A stretch of DNA of 64,000 bases. It comes from 34-65-8 sp046294735 (lineage in GTDB: Bacteria; Pseudomonadota; Alphaproteobacteria; Sphingomonadales; Sphingomonadaceae). Where the stretch lies: positions 248,001 to 312,000 of the forward strand of contig JBKBKB010000003.1 in assembly GCA_046294735.1 (NCBI GenBank), written 5' to 3'. How positions within the stretch are numbered: the first letter of the stretch is position 1; the number at the start of each line of letters is the position of its first letter. The notes under the pieces were generated by a model. It was not told where the DNA came from. It saw only the letters and a list, made by a program, of their open reading frames with translations, and searched no databases. The position numbers and the translations under genes are program-made. Shown piece by piece: positions 46,752-55,565 of the stretch.

Positions 46752-48044
46752 ATGAGCTTTCCCTGGGCTAAGCAGTATGAACCCGCCACCGGTCTGACCC
46801 GGTGGCTTGACGAGCGCCTGCCGCTCCCCCGCTTCGTGTATAACGCAGTGGGGGCCGGTTATCCGGTGCCGCGCAACCTCAGCTACATGTGGAACTTCGG
46901 CGTACTCGCCGGTTTCTTCCTGGTGCTGCAGATCATCACCGGGGTGGTGCTGGCCATGCACTACGCCGCCGACGCGACTGTAGCCTTCGGCAAGGTCGAG
47001 CACATCATGCGCGACGTGAACTGGGGCTGGTTGATGCGCTATGCCCACGCCAACGGGGCAAGCTTCTTCTTCATCGTCGTCTACCTGCACATCTTCCGCG
47101 GCTTCTTCTACTCCTCTTACAAGGCCCCGCGCGAGATGATTTGGCTCCTCGGCGTCGTGATATTCCTGCTGATGATGGCCACTGCCTTCATGGGCTATGT
47201 GCTTCCCTGGGGCCAGATGAGCTTCTGGGGTGCGCAGGTCATCACCGGCCTGTTCGGCGCGATCCCGCTGGTGGGTGAGCCGCTGCAGGTCTGGCTGCTG
47301 GGCGGTTTCGCGCCCGATGATGCGGCACTCAACCGCTTCTTCAGCCTTCACTACCTGCTGCCGTTCGTAATTGCCGGGGTGGTGATCCTGCACATCTGGG
47401 CGCTGCATATTCCCGGTTCGTCGAACCCGGCCGGCGTGGAAGTGAAGCAGGAATCGGACACCGTGCCGTTCCACCCCTATTACACCGCAAAGGATGGCTT
47501 TGGCCTCGGTGTGGTGCTGATCTTCTTCTCGATCATGGTGTTCTTCCTGCCCAATACCTTGGGCCATCCGGACAACTACATCGAGGCAAATCCGCTGGCG
47601 ACCCCGGCGCATATCGTCCCCGAATGGTATTTCTACCCGTTCTACGCGATCCTGCGCGCCTTCACGGTCGACTTCCTGCTGCCGGCCAAGCTGTGGGGCG
47701 TGCTGGCGATGTTTGCTGCGATCCTGGTGTGGTTCTTCCTGCCCTGGCTGGACAAGAGCCCAGTCCGCAGCGGCCACTACCGCCCGCTGTTCCGCAAGTT
47801 CTTCTGGTTCGGCCTGGTGCCGTGCATGGCGGTGCTGTTCATCTGTGGCGGCGCCCCGGCGGAAGAACCCTATGTCATGATCAGCCAGATCGCGACGGCC
47901 TACTACTTCCTGCACTTCCTGGTGATCCTGCCGATCGTTTCCTCGATCGAGCAGCCGGAACCCCTGCCGTTCTCCATTACCGAAGCCGTGCTGGGGTCAG
48001 ACCCGAACGGCAGGTCGGCCGCGCCCGCAGTGGCCGCTGCCTGA
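46752..48044 (+). CDS. petB: Cytochrome b subunit of the bc1 complex
   Basis: 430 residues, full-length fused b6/IV form. GGAG lies upstream of the ATG in a purine-rich leader, 17 bases after petA. Eight membrane helices; the heme ligands lie in helices B and D, with AMHYAADATVAFG and RYAHANGASFFFIVVYLHIFRG seen, and the Qo-site PEWY (IVPEWYFYPFYAILRAF) is intact. It oxidises ubiquinol and reduces quinone at the inner membrane. C-terminus is a short Ala/Pro tail. Confidence 0.98.
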   Translation: MSFPWAKQYEPATGLTRWLDERLPLPRFVYNAVGAGYPVPRNLSYMWNFGVLAGFFLVLQIITGVVLAMHYAADATVAFGKVEHIMRDVNWGWLMRYAHANGASFFFIVVYLHIFRGFFYSSYKAPREMIWLLGVVIFLLMMATAFMGYVLPWGQMSFWGAQVITGLFGAIPLVGEPLQVWLLGGFAPDDAALNRFFSLHYLLPFVIAGVVILHIWALHIPGSSNPAGVEVKQESDTVPFHPYYTAKDGFGLGVVLIFFSIMVFFLPNTLGHPDNYIEANPLATPAHIVPEWYFYPFYAILRAFTVDFLLPAKLWGVLAMFAAILVWFFLPWLDKSPVRSGHYRPLFRKFFWFGLVPCMAVLFICGGAPAEEPYVMISQIATAYYFLHFLVILPIVSSIEQPEPLPFSITEAVLGSDPNGRSAAPAVAAA

Positions 48045-48066
48045 GGACGAGAGAAAGAGACCTGAC

Positions 48067-48927
48067 ATGATCCGTCTTATCGCAATCCTCGTCGGCCTCG
48101 GCTTCACCGTGGTGGTGGGCTGGTCGTTCGGTGTCGGCGCGTGGACCGCGGCGACCGCCGGTCTCGGTGAAAAGGGTGCCGAATACACCTTCTACAAGAA
48201 GCCCCGGGAACCCAAGGAAGGTTTCTCTTTCGCCGGCCCGCTGGGCCGCTATGATGAAGCGCAGCTCCAGCGCGGGTATCAGGTTTACAAGGAAGTATGC
48301 GCTTCCTGCCACAGCCTGAAGTTCGTCCACTTCCGTGACCTTGCCGCGCTTGGGTACTCCGAAGGCCAGGTCAAGGCGCTGGCCGCCGAGTGGACTGTGC
48401 CGGGAATCGATCCAGACACCGGCGAAAGCATCAACCGACCCGGCATGCCGACCGACACGTTCCCGTCTCCTTACGAGAACAAGATCGCCGCGGCCGCAGC
48501 CAACAACAATGCGATTCCGCCGGATCTTTCGCTGATGGCCAAGGCCCGCCCCGATGGCAGCAATTACATCTACTCGCTGCTGACCGGCTATGGCGAGATA
48601 CCGGCCGAGCTGAAGCAGCAGTTCCCGAAGTTTGAAACGGGCGTGGGTCTCCATTTCAACCAGTACTTCCCCAACCTCAACATCGCGATGGCGCAGCCGA
48701 TTGTGGTGGACGGGCAAGTTACCTATGCCGAAGGCGCACCGGAAGCGACCGTCAGCCAGATGGCGCAGGACGTTGCGGCGTTCCTGACCTGGACTGCGGA
48801 ACCGAAGCTGGAAGACCGCAAGCAGACCGGCTTCGCCGTGCTGATCTTCCTGCTGTTCGCCACAGTTCTGGCCTATCTGTCGAAACAGCAGGTCTGGTCG
48901 GCTCTCAAGCGCCGCAACGACGCCTGA
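48067..48927 (+). CDS. petC: Cytochrome c1 subunit of the bc1 complex
   Basis: 286 residues. An N-terminal hydrophobic helix is the export signal; heme-binding CASCH is at 78-82 and the axial Met is in NIAMAQPI. A C-terminal membrane anchor (GFAVLIFLLFATVLAYL) is followed by a short basic end. It accepts electrons from the Rieske protein and passes them to a soluble cytochrome c. Last gene of petABC; a strong terminator follows. Confidence 0.97.
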   Translation: MIRLIAILVGLGFTVVVGWSFGVGAWTAATAGLGEKGAEYTFYKKPREPKEGFSFAGPLGRYDEAQLQRGYQVYKEVCASCHSLKFVHFRDLAALGYSEGQVKALAAEWTVPGIDPDTGESINRPGMPTDTFPSPYENKIAAAAANNNAIPPDLSLMAKARPDGSNYIYSLLTGYGEIPAELKQQFPKFETGVGLHFNQYFPNLNIAMAQPIVVDGQVTYAEGAPEATVSQMAQDVAAFLTWTAEPKLEDRKQTGFAVLIFLLFATVLAYLSKQQVWSALKRRNDA

Positions 48928-48951
48928 ACGCTTTTGCCTTGATGCAACTGG

Positions 48952-48990
48952 ACACCCCTTGCGTCACCTGACGCGAGGGGTGTTTGTTTT
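48952..48990 (+). terminator. Rho-independent terminator of petABC
   Basis: A 13-14 base stem (ACACCCCTTGCGTC at 48952-48965 pairs with GACGCGAGGGGTGT at 48970-48983, one mismatch) with a 4-base loop is followed by TTTGTTTT. It lies 25 bases after the petC stop and just ahead of apt. Confidence 0.92.
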
Positions 48991-49003
48991 GGAGCACCCA
49001 GCG

Positions 49004-49540
49004 ATGACCCCGGATGAGCTCAAGACCCTGGTTCGCACGGTGCCTGATTTCCCCGAACCGGGCGTCCTTTTCCGCGACATCACCACCCTGATCGGTCACG
49101 GTGCCGGCCTTGCGGCAACGGTCGGGCATCTGGCCGAACGGGCCCGCCATGCCGGGGCGGAAGCGATCGCGGGAATGGAAGCGCGGGGGTTTATCTTCGG
49201 CGCGGCAGTCGCAGTGCGGCTTGGCCTCGGCTTCGTCCCGGTGCGAAAGCCGGGCAAGCTGCCGGTTCCGACGCTGGGCGTGGATTATGCCCTCGAATAT
49301 GGCAGTGACCGCCTGGAGATTGATCCATCGGCCATCCTGCAAGGTCAGAGGATCGCGATCGTTGATGATCTGATCGCCACCGGCGGCACCGCGCTGGCAG
49401 CTGCAGAGCTGTTGCGTCAGGCCGGGGCACACGTTCAGGCGGCCCATTTCGTGATCGACCTGCCCGATCTGGGCGGCGCGGCCCGCCTTCGCGGCAGCGC
49501 CATTGCGGTCGATGCGCTGATGGCGTTCGACGGGCACTGA
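49004..49540 (+). CDS. apt: Adenine phosphoribosyltransferase
   Basis: 178 residues from ATG 49004, with GGAG 9 bases ahead; the frame upstream is inside the terminator. FRDITTLIGHG and the PRPP-binding loop IVDDLIATGGTA are present, with the flexible loop around ARGFIFGAAVA. It makes AMP from adenine and PRPP. Own promoter must lie between the petC terminator and the start. Confidence 0.97.
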   Translation: MTPDELKTLVRTVPDFPEPGVLFRDITTLIGHGAGLAATVGHLAERARHAGAEAIAGMEARGFIFGAAVAVRLGLGFVPVRKPGKLPVPTLGVDYALEYGSDRLEIDPSAILQGQRIAIVDDLIATGGTALAAAELLRQAGAHVQAAHFVIDLPDLGGAARLRGSAIAVDALMAFDGH

Positions 49541-49596
49541 ATACCGGATATTGACGAAGTGCTGCCATTGGTGGCAAGCGCCACCACGCTGGACGC

Positions 49597-49670
49597 GCGG
49601 GTATAGCTTAGTGGTAAAGCCCCAGCCTTCCAAGCTGGTTATGCGGGTTCGATTCCCGCTACCCGCTCCA
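49597..49670 (+). tRNA. tRNA-Gly (anticodon UCC)
   Basis: Acceptor arm GCGGGTA (49597-49603) pairs with TACCCGC (49660-49666), then T and encoded CCA. Anticodon stem CCAGC/GCTGG encloses CTTCCAA with TCC at 49629-49631. The T-arm GCGGGTTCGATTCCCGC contains TTCGATT. Cloverleaf is complete and 74 bases long. It reads GGA and, by wobble, GGG. Its 3' end is 9 bases from the speB stop. Confidence 0.95.
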
Positions 49671-49679
49671 GCCCTCCCT

Positions 49680-50648
49680 TCAACTCCGCGAATCGCCTGC
49701 CGCGATCAGCGCCACGCAATTCATCGCGATGGTGGCGGCAGCGAGCGCGGTGACATCATTGTTGTCATAGGCTGGGGCGACCTCGACCACATCGGCGCTG
49801 CGGATGTTGAGCCCAGCGAGCGCGCGCAGGATGCGCAGGGCCTTGGCGGTGCCGATCCCGCCGGCGACCGGGGTGCCGGTCCCCGGCGCGAACGCCGGAT
49901 CGAGGAAGTCGATGTCGAAGGTCAGGTAGGCCGGCCGGCCACCGACGACCTTGCGGACCGCTTCGGCAATGATCTCTGACGGCATCACATCGACATCGTC
50001 GGCTGTTAGCACGGTTAAGCCGAGCGTATCGGCATTGTTGGTGCGGATACCGAGCTGGATCGAATGCGCAGGATCGATGATCCCCTCTCGCACTGCGTGC
50101 CAGAACATGGTTCCGTGGTCGATCTCATGCTCGCGGCCCGGCCAGGTGTCGCTGTGGGCATCGAAATGGATCAGCGCCAGCGGCTCTCCAACGCTGGCGT
50201 GAAGCGAACGCAAAACGGGATAAGTGCAGAAATGGTCCCCGCCCAGCATCAGGCTCGCCACCCCGGCCTGGTGGATCGGGCTGAATGCGGCCTCGATTGC
50301 GCCAACCACGTCGCGCGGCGCGCCGTAGGGCACCACGATATCGCCGTGATCGACCACGGATAGCCGCTCGAACGGGTCAAATGGCCAGCCCCACACCGCG
50401 TCCCACGCGATCATCGCCGAGCCGGTGCGGACCGCCCGTGGGCCATACCGCGCGCCTGGCCTGCCGGTGGTGGCGAGGTCAAACGGGATGCCGACCACCA
50501 CCACGTCCGCGCCGTCCACCGACTTGGTGAAGCGGCGGCGCATGAAGCTCAGCGCGCCGGAGAAAGTCGGCTCGATGATCGTGCCGTCGCGCCCGCCGGG
50601 GCGGGTGAAGGCGAGATCCACCGGCTGGGTATCGCTCGGATCGGTCAT
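49680..50648 (-). CDS. speB: Agmatinase
   Basis: 322 residues of the ureohydrolase family. Manganese ligands are in LMLGGDHFCTYPV, LIHFDAHSDTW and LTFDIDFLDPAFAPGTG. The HIS and DAHSD spacing match agmatinases rather than arginases. It converts agmatine to putrescine and urea. It lies 5 bases after the putrescine aminotransferase gene and so can feed it directly. Downstream is the tRNA-Gly gene. Confidence 0.92.
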   Translation of the reverse strand: MTDPSDTQPVDLAFTRPGGRDGTIIEPTFSGALSFMRRRFTKSVDGADVVVVGIPFDLATTGRPGARYGPRAVRTGSAMIAWDAVWGWPFDPFERLSVVDHGDIVVPYGAPRDVVGAIEAAFSPIHQAGVASLMLGGDHFCTYPVLRSLHASVGEPLALIHFDAHSDTWPGREHEIDHGTMFWHAVREGIIDPAHSIQLGIRTNNADTLGLTVLTADDVDVMPSEIIAEAVRKVVGGRPAYLTFDIDFLDPAFAPGTGTPVAGGIGTAKALRILRALAGLNIRSADVVEVAPAYDNNDVTALAAATIAMNCVALIAAGDSRS

Positions 50649-50653
50649 GGCGG

Positions 50654-52045
50654 TCAGCCGATGGCCAGGAGCTTGGGCATCGCTTCATCGAGCGATTTGC
50701 GGATGATCGCCACCATATCGTCGATCTGCGCGGTCGAGATGATCAACGGCGGGCACATGACGATGGAATCGCGGATACCGCGCACCATCAGCCCGTTGGC
50801 GATGCAGTGGTCACGTACAATTGGCCCGGCGGTGCCTTCCTTGCCTCCGAAGCGGGCACCAGTCGCCTTGTCGGCCACGATCTCGACCGCACCGAGCAGG
50901 CCGATGCTCCGCGCTTCGCCCACCAGCGGGTGATCGGCCAGAGTTGCGAGTGCCCGGGCGAGATGCGGACCGGTTTCATTGCGGGTCCGCTCGACCAGCC
51001 CCTCGCGCTCCAAGATCTCGATGTTGCGCAGGGCGACCGCCGAAGCGACCGGATGGCCGGAATAGGTGTAGCCGTGGACGAAATCGCCGCCGGTTTTCAT
51101 CACCTTGATGATCTCTGCGCTGACCGCGACTGCGCTGATCGGCAGGTATCCGCTGGAAAGCCCCTTGGCCATCGCAATGATATCCGGCGAGACGCCCATG
51201 GTCTCGTGGCCCCACATGTTGCCGGTGCGGCCGAACCCGCAGATCACCTCGTCGCACACCAGCAGCACGCCGTACTTGCGGCAGATCGCCTCGACCTGCG
51301 GCCAGTAGTTGGGCGGCGGGATGATCACGCCGCCTGCCCCCTGCACCGGCTCGCCGATGAAGGCGGCGACGTTCTCCGGGCCGACCTCGAGGATCTTGTC
51401 CTCGATCGCCTGCGCACAGGCAGTCCCGAAGTCTTCCGGGCTCATGTCGCGCCCCTCGTTGTACCAGTAGGGCTGGCGCACGTGCTCGATCCCGGCCAGC
51501 GGAAGGACTCCGGCAGCAGGAAAGCCCTGCCCATGCATGGCCTTCATCCCGCCCATGCTGACCCCGGCGACGGTGCTGCCGTGGTAGGCATTGTGGCGGC
51601 TGATGAACACGGTGCGGCTGGTCTCGCCCTTGACCTGCCAGTAGTGCCGGACCAGCCGCAGGATGGTGTCATTGGCTTCCGAACCTGAGCTGTTGAAGAA
51701 CACGTGTGGCAAGCGGTTCTGGGTCAGGCTGGCGATCTTGTCGGCCAACAGCACTGCGGGCGGGTTCGCGGTCTTGAAGAAGCTGTTGTAGTAAGGCAGC
51801 TCGAGCATCTGCTCGCGCGCGACTTCGGCCAGTTCGTCGCGGCCATAGCCGACATTGACGCACCACAAACCGGCCATCCCGTCGAGGATGCGGTTGCCGT
51901 CGCCATCGTGAATGTAACAACCCTCGGCATGGGTGACGATGCGGCTGCCGCCGAGGTCCTCGATCTCCTGCCAGTCGGCCTGTGCGGGCAGGTGGTGAGC
52001 GATGTCGAGGCGCTTGAGTTCGGCAATATCGTAGTTGCGGGGCAT
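50654..52045 (-). CDS. Class III aminotransferase, putrescine-pyruvate type (SpuC-like)
   Basis: 463 residues. AGGAG 8 bases ahead of the ATG. Fold type I aminotransferase with FFNSSGSEANDTILRL (phosphate cup), LLVCDEVICGFGRTGNMWG, and the PLP lysine in IAMAKGLSSGYLP. The N-terminal DIAELKRLDIAHHLPAQ and the overall layout match SpuC/YgjG-type polyamine aminotransferases. It would convert putrescine to 4-aminobutanal with pyruvate as acceptor. Genes for agmatinase and aldehyde dehydrogenase adjoin it, which supports the assignment. Confidence 0.9.
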   Translation of the reverse strand: MPRNYDIAELKRLDIAHHLPAQADWQEIEDLGGSRIVTHAEGCYIHDGDGNRILDGMAGLWCVNVGYGRDELAEVAREQMLELPYYNSFFKTANPPAVLLADKIASLTQNRLPHVFFNSSGSEANDTILRLVRHYWQVKGETSRTVFISRHNAYHGSTVAGVSMGGMKAMHGQGFPAAGVLPLAGIEHVRQPYWYNEGRDMSPEDFGTACAQAIEDKILEVGPENVAAFIGEPVQGAGGVIIPPPNYWPQVEAICRKYGVLLVCDEVICGFGRTGNMWGHETMGVSPDIIAMAKGLSSGYLPISAVAVSAEIIKVMKTGGDFVHGYTYSGHPVASAVALRNIEILEREGLVERTRNETGPHLARALATLADHPLVGEARSIGLLGAVEIVADKATGARFGGKEGTAGPIVRDHCIANGLMVRGIRDSIVMCPPLIISTAQIDDMVAIIRKSLDEAMPKLLAIG

Positions 52046-52069
52046 TTCGGTGACTCCTGAATTCCTTGA

Positions 52070-52147
52070 TCCGTTCGCCTCGAGCCTGGTCGAGAGGCGG
52101 GCCTGATGGTTGGTGCGGGTGTCTCGACTGCGTTCGGCACGAACGGA
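52070..52147. repeat. Palindromic intergenic repeat (MITE/REP-like) between spuC-like and puuD genes
   Basis: Ends TCCGTTC (52070-52076) and GAACGGA (52141-52147) are perfect inverted copies. Inside, CTCGA/TCGAG form a hairpin (52079-52096 region) and a GTCTCGACTGCGTTCGGCAC segment precedes the right end. Elements with this kind of end are commonly dispersed in sphingomonad and xanthomonad intergenic DNA. It interrupts the polyamine gene block. Confidence 0.6.
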
Positions 52148-52173
52148 GGAGGCTGCCCCAACGTGGCCTACTG

Positions 52174-52233
52174 TCAGGGCGAAAAGCCGATCCGCGCCTG
52201 GTAGCGGTTGTAGCGGGTCACGCAGCGGTTCAT
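52174..52233 (-). CDS. Possible 19-residue coupled minigene after puuD
   Basis: An ATG at 52233 overlaps the puuD stop (ATGA) and runs MNRCVTRYNRYQARIGFSP to a stop at 52174. Basic and aromatic-rich. No ribosome-binding site of its own is needed if coupled. Chance overlap is possible, and it could simply be an out-of-frame relic. Confidence 0.25.
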   Translation of the reverse strand: MNRCVTRYNRYQARIGFSP

Positions 52234-52967
52234 GCTTCGCCTCTTAGCGCTTTGCCGAGCAACGCGAAATAGGTCTGGCTGTCGGGATCGTTTTCCGTGC
52301 CCCATTCGGGGTGCCACTGCACCGCCAGCAGTGGGGCGCCATTGGGCCGGGCGCTGTAGGCCTCGACCAACCCGTCAGGCGCGACGGCTTCCACGCTGAG
52401 GCCTTCTGCCAGCCGGGCGATGCCCTGATAATGGACCGAGTTCACATCCAGCGCCGGCTTGCCATAGGCCGATGCCAGCATTCCCCCGTCCTGCAACGTG
52501 ACCGGGTGTCGGTGATCGAACATGGCCTCGAACGACACATCGTCGGGCGCGTGGTGCCGGATCAGTTCGTCGCTGGCGCTGGCATCGCCGCGCAAGCTGC
52601 CGCCAAGCGCAACGTTGATTTCCTGGAAGCCGCGGCAGATGCCGAACACCGGCTTGGCCGCGTCAATCATCTGGCTGATCATGGCCAGCGCAATCTCGTC
52701 GCGCCCCTCGTCGAACGGGCCCTCTCCATGCGCCTCGCCATAGCGGTGCGGCGCGACATTGGAGGGGGTGCCGGTCAGGAGCACGCCGTCGAGCCGGGGT
52801 GCGACCTCGGCCGCGCTCATCAGGTCGGGCAACGAGGGGATCAGCAGCGCGGCGACGTCGGCATAGCGCATGGCAGCGCGGATATAGCGCTCCATCACTA
52901 CCTGCGCGGGTTCGCTGCCGACCATGCGCTGGCAGCAGATCACGCCGAGGACGGGACGCGTAGCCAT
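52230..52967 (-). CDS. puuD: Gamma-glutamyl-gamma-aminobutyrate hydrolase (class I amidotransferase-like peptidase C26)
   Basis: 245 residues from ATG 52967; the longer frame to 53165 is antisense noise. Nucleophile Cys111 in FGICRGFQEINVALGG and the His/Glu in LLAVQWHPEWG form the triad. RLDGVLLTGTPSNVAP is typical of PuuD. It releases glutamate and GABA from gamma-Glu-GABA, the last step of the glutamylated putrescine route. It starts 2 bases after the dehydrogenase stop. Confidence 0.93.
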   Translation of the reverse strand: MATRPVLGVICCQRMVGSEPAQVVMERYIRAAMRYADVAALLIPSLPDLMSAAEVAPRLDGVLLTGTPSNVAPHRYGEAHGEGPFDEGRDEIALAMISQMIDAAKPVFGICRGFQEINVALGGSLRGDASASDELIRHHAPDDVSFEAMFDHRHPVTLQDGGMLASAYGKPALDVNSVHYQGIARLAEGLSVEAVAPDGLVEAYSARPNGAPLLAVQWHPEWGTENDPDSQTYFALLGKALRGEA

Positions 52968-52969
52968 TG

Positions 52970-54400
52970 TCAGTGCTTGATCATCACGTGGCGGGCGACA
53001 GTGTAATGCTCGAGGCAATAGACCGACAGGTCCGAGCCATAACCCGACATCTTGACCCCGCCGTGGGGCATCTCGGTGACGTTCACAGAGTGCGTGTTGA
53101 TCCAGGTAACCCCGTATTCGAGCTGCGCGGCGATCGCTGCCGCCTTGCCCACGTCCTGCGTCCACACCGAGCTGGCGAGCCCGTAGTTGCAGTCGTTGGC
53201 CCAGTCCAGCACCTGGGCATCATCCTCGAACCGGGTGACCGAGACGACCGGGCCGAACACTTCCTTCTGCACGATCTCGTCATGGTGACGCGCGCCCGCA
53301 ATCAGGGTCGGGGTATAGTAGAACCCGGGCCGATCCGGCCGGGTGCCGCCGGTCACGATCTCGGCCGGGGTATCGGCCACCGCGCGGGCGACGAACCCGT
53401 CAACCCGGTCCCGCTGGCGCGCGGTGATGAGCGGCCCGAGCGTGGTTCCGGCGTCTTCCGGATTGCCCATGGCGATCCGGCCGATCGCGCCTTCGAGTTC
53501 GGCAATGAGCCGGTCATGCACTGCGGCATGGGCATAGACGCGGCAGGCGGCGGTGCAATCCTGCCCGGCGTTGTAGTAGCCACCCTCGGCGATGGCCTCG
53601 ACTGCAGCCGGAATGTCTGCATCGGCCAGGACAATCACCGGGGCCTTCCCGCCAAGTTCGAAATGGGTGCGCTTGATGGTCGGCGCGACCGCTTCCATGA
53701 TCTTGCGCCCGGTGGCGACATCACCGGTCAGCGAGACCATGCAGACATCGGGATGCGCGACCAGCCGCGCGCCGACATTGGGACCATTGCCGGTGACGAC
53801 ATTGACCACCCCCTCGGGCAGGAATTCGGCGCAGACCTCGGCCAGCTTCAAGGCGGTCAGCGGGGTATGCTCGCTGGGCTTGAGCACCACGGAATTGCCC
53901 GCCGCGATCACCGGGGCGATCTTCCAGCTCGCCATCATCAGCGGGTAGTTCCACGGGGCGATGCCGACGCACACGCCCAGCGGGTCGCGCCGCAGCATCG
54001 AGGTGAAGCCGGGGCGGTATTCCCCTGCCGGGACCCCGTGGACCGTGCGGGCCGCCCCGGCAAAGAAGCGGAACACGTCGACCGTGTTGCCGACATCGAC
54101 CGCACGGGCAGTGCCGATCGGCTTGCCGCAGTTGCGCATCTCCAGATCGGCAAATTCGTCCGCCAGGGCCTCGATCCGGTCGGCGATCCGCAGCAACCGG
54201 AGCGAGCGCTCCTTGGGCGCCATGCGTGACCACACCCGGTAAGCACCTTTCGCGGCCGCCACGGCCGCGTCGACCTGATCGCGGCTGGCGCTGGCGAGGC
54301 TGGCCAGTTCCTCACCCGTCGCCGGATTGTAGACGACCTCTGGTGCTTCCTCGCCTGCCGCCCATTGGCCGGCAATGAACTGTCCGGGTTGATCGAGCAT
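52970..54400 (-). CDS. Aldehyde dehydrogenase, aminobutyraldehyde/1-pyrroline dehydrogenase type (PatD/YdcW-like)
   Basis: 476 residues from ATG 54400, with AAGGA 8 bases ahead; the longer frame is antisense of potA. Catalytic Cys282 in NAGQDCTAACRVYAH, the variant with TAACR typical of 1-pyrroline dehydrogenases, and Glu in FELGGKAPVIV. NAD-binding PWNYPLMMASWKIAPVIAAG follows. It may oxidise 4-aminobutanal (transaminase route) or gamma-Glu-4-aminobutanal (PuuC role). Between potA and puuD in the cluster. Confidence 0.9.
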   Translation of the reverse strand: MLDQPGQFIAGQWAAGEEAPEVVYNPATGEELASLASASRDQVDAAVAAAKGAYRVWSRMAPKERSLRLLRIADRIEALADEFADLEMRNCGKPIGTARAVDVGNTVDVFRFFAGAARTVHGVPAGEYRPGFTSMLRRDPLGVCVGIAPWNYPLMMASWKIAPVIAAGNSVVLKPSEHTPLTALKLAEVCAEFLPEGVVNVVTGNGPNVGARLVAHPDVCMVSLTGDVATGRKIMEAVAPTIKRTHFELGGKAPVIVLADADIPAAVEAIAEGGYYNAGQDCTAACRVYAHAAVHDRLIAELEGAIGRIAMGNPEDAGTTLGPLITARQRDRVDGFVARAVADTPAEIVTGGTRPDRPGFYYTPTLIAGARHHDEIVQKEVFGPVVSVTRFEDDAQVLDWANDCNYGLASSVWTQDVGKAAAIAAQLEYGVTWINTHSVNVTEMPHGGVKMSGYGSDLSVYCLEHYTVARHVMIKH

Positions 54401-54437
54401 CCTGCTTTTCCTTGTCCTTCCCGGTCCCGGCTCTTGC

Positions 54438-55565
54438 CTAGGACAGCAACACGACCGGGCTGTCGGCACGCCAGTGCATCGACACCCGATCGTTCCATTC
54501 AAAGTCTTCTTGGTCGTGGCGCGACAGGTTGGGGCGGGACACCCGGATCGTTGCCCCGTCATCCAGTGCGATGTCGAACAGGGTGATATCACCGAGGTAG
54601 CTCATGCCGGTGATGCGCCCGCGGGCAAAGTTGTGCCCTTCGGGTGCGTCCTGAGCGGCTGACTGCACCGCCTTGCCCTGTCCCGGCACGTGGAGATAGA
54701 TCTTCTCCGGCCGCAGCGCGATCCACACGTCTGCGCCGTGGGGCCCAGTGACGCCGTGATTGAGGTAGATCTTGCCCACGCCGGCGCAGTCGACCGCGGC
54801 CCGGTCCGGTTCATCCAGAGTCAGCTTGCCTTCGAACAGGTTCACCGAACCGACGAAATCGGCCACGAAGCGGTTGGCGGGATACTCGTAGAGGTCCGAG
54901 GGTGTCGCCAACTGCGCCACATCGCCCTTGTTGATCACCGCGATCCGGCAGGCCATCGACAAGGCCTCGTCCTGATCATGGGTCACGGTGACGAAGGTGA
55001 TCCCGACCTGGTCCTGCAGATCGGCCAGTTCGAACTGCATCTGCGCCCGCAACTTGGCGTCGAGCGCGGACAGCGGTTCGTCGAGCAGCAGGACCTTGGG
55101 CCGCATCACCAGACTGCGCGCCAGGGCGACGCGCTGGCGCTGCCCGCCTGACATCTGATCCGGCTTGCGATCCTCGAACCCGCCCAGCTTGACCAGCTCC
55201 AGCGCCTCGCGCACGCGGTCTTCCCGTTCGGCGCGGCCAACCCCGGCGATCGTGAGGCCGTACGCGACATTGTCGGCCACCGACATGTGCGGGAACACGG
55301 CATAGCTCTGGAACACCATGTTGACCGGGCGCCGGTTCGGGGGAACGTGCGCCATGTCCTGCCCGTCGATCAGGATCTGCCCTTCGCTCGGCATCTCGAA
55401 CCCAGCGATCATCCTGAGCAGGGTGGTCTTGCCGCAGCCGGAGGGGCCGAGCAGGACGAAAAACTCGCCCGCCAGGATGTCGAGGCTCACATTGTCGACT
55501 GCAACGACCTTGCCGAAGCGTTTGGAGACGTTGCGGATCTCGATGATCGGGCTCTTGTCGCTCAT
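54438..55565 (-). CDS. potA: Spermidine/putrescine ABC transporter ATPase
   Basis: 375 residues. Walker A GPSGCGKTT at 40-48, Q-loop VFQSYAVFPHMSV, signature MSGGQRQRVALARSL, Walker B VLLLDEPLSALD, then a C-terminal TOBE-like regulatory domain. Energises the PotBC permease. Start overlaps the potC stop (ATGA, 4 bases). Confidence 0.95.
   Translation of the reverse strand: MSDKSPIIEIRNVSKRFGKVVAVDNVSLDILAGEFFVLLGPSGCGKTTLLRMIAGFEMPSEGQILIDGQDMAHVPPNRRPVNMVFQSYAVFPHMSVADNVAYGLTIAGVGRAEREDRVREALELVKLGGFEDRKPDQMSGGQRQRVALARSLVMRPKVLLLDEPLSALDAKLRAQMQFELADLQDQVGITFVTVTHDQDEALSMACRIAVINKGDVAQLATPSDLYEYPANRFVADFVGSVNLFEGKLTLDEPDRAAVDCAGVGKIYLNHGVTGPHGADVWIALRPEKIYLHVPGQGKAVQSAAQDAPEGHNFARGRITGMSYLGDITLFDIALDDGATIRVSRPNLSRHDQEDFEWNDRVSMHWRADSPVVLLS

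Noticed and set aside
49597..49680. tRNA-Gly as the attachment site of a polyamine genomic island
   Set aside because: No integrase, no repeated tRNA 3' end and no base-composition change are visible; the polyamine genes look native.
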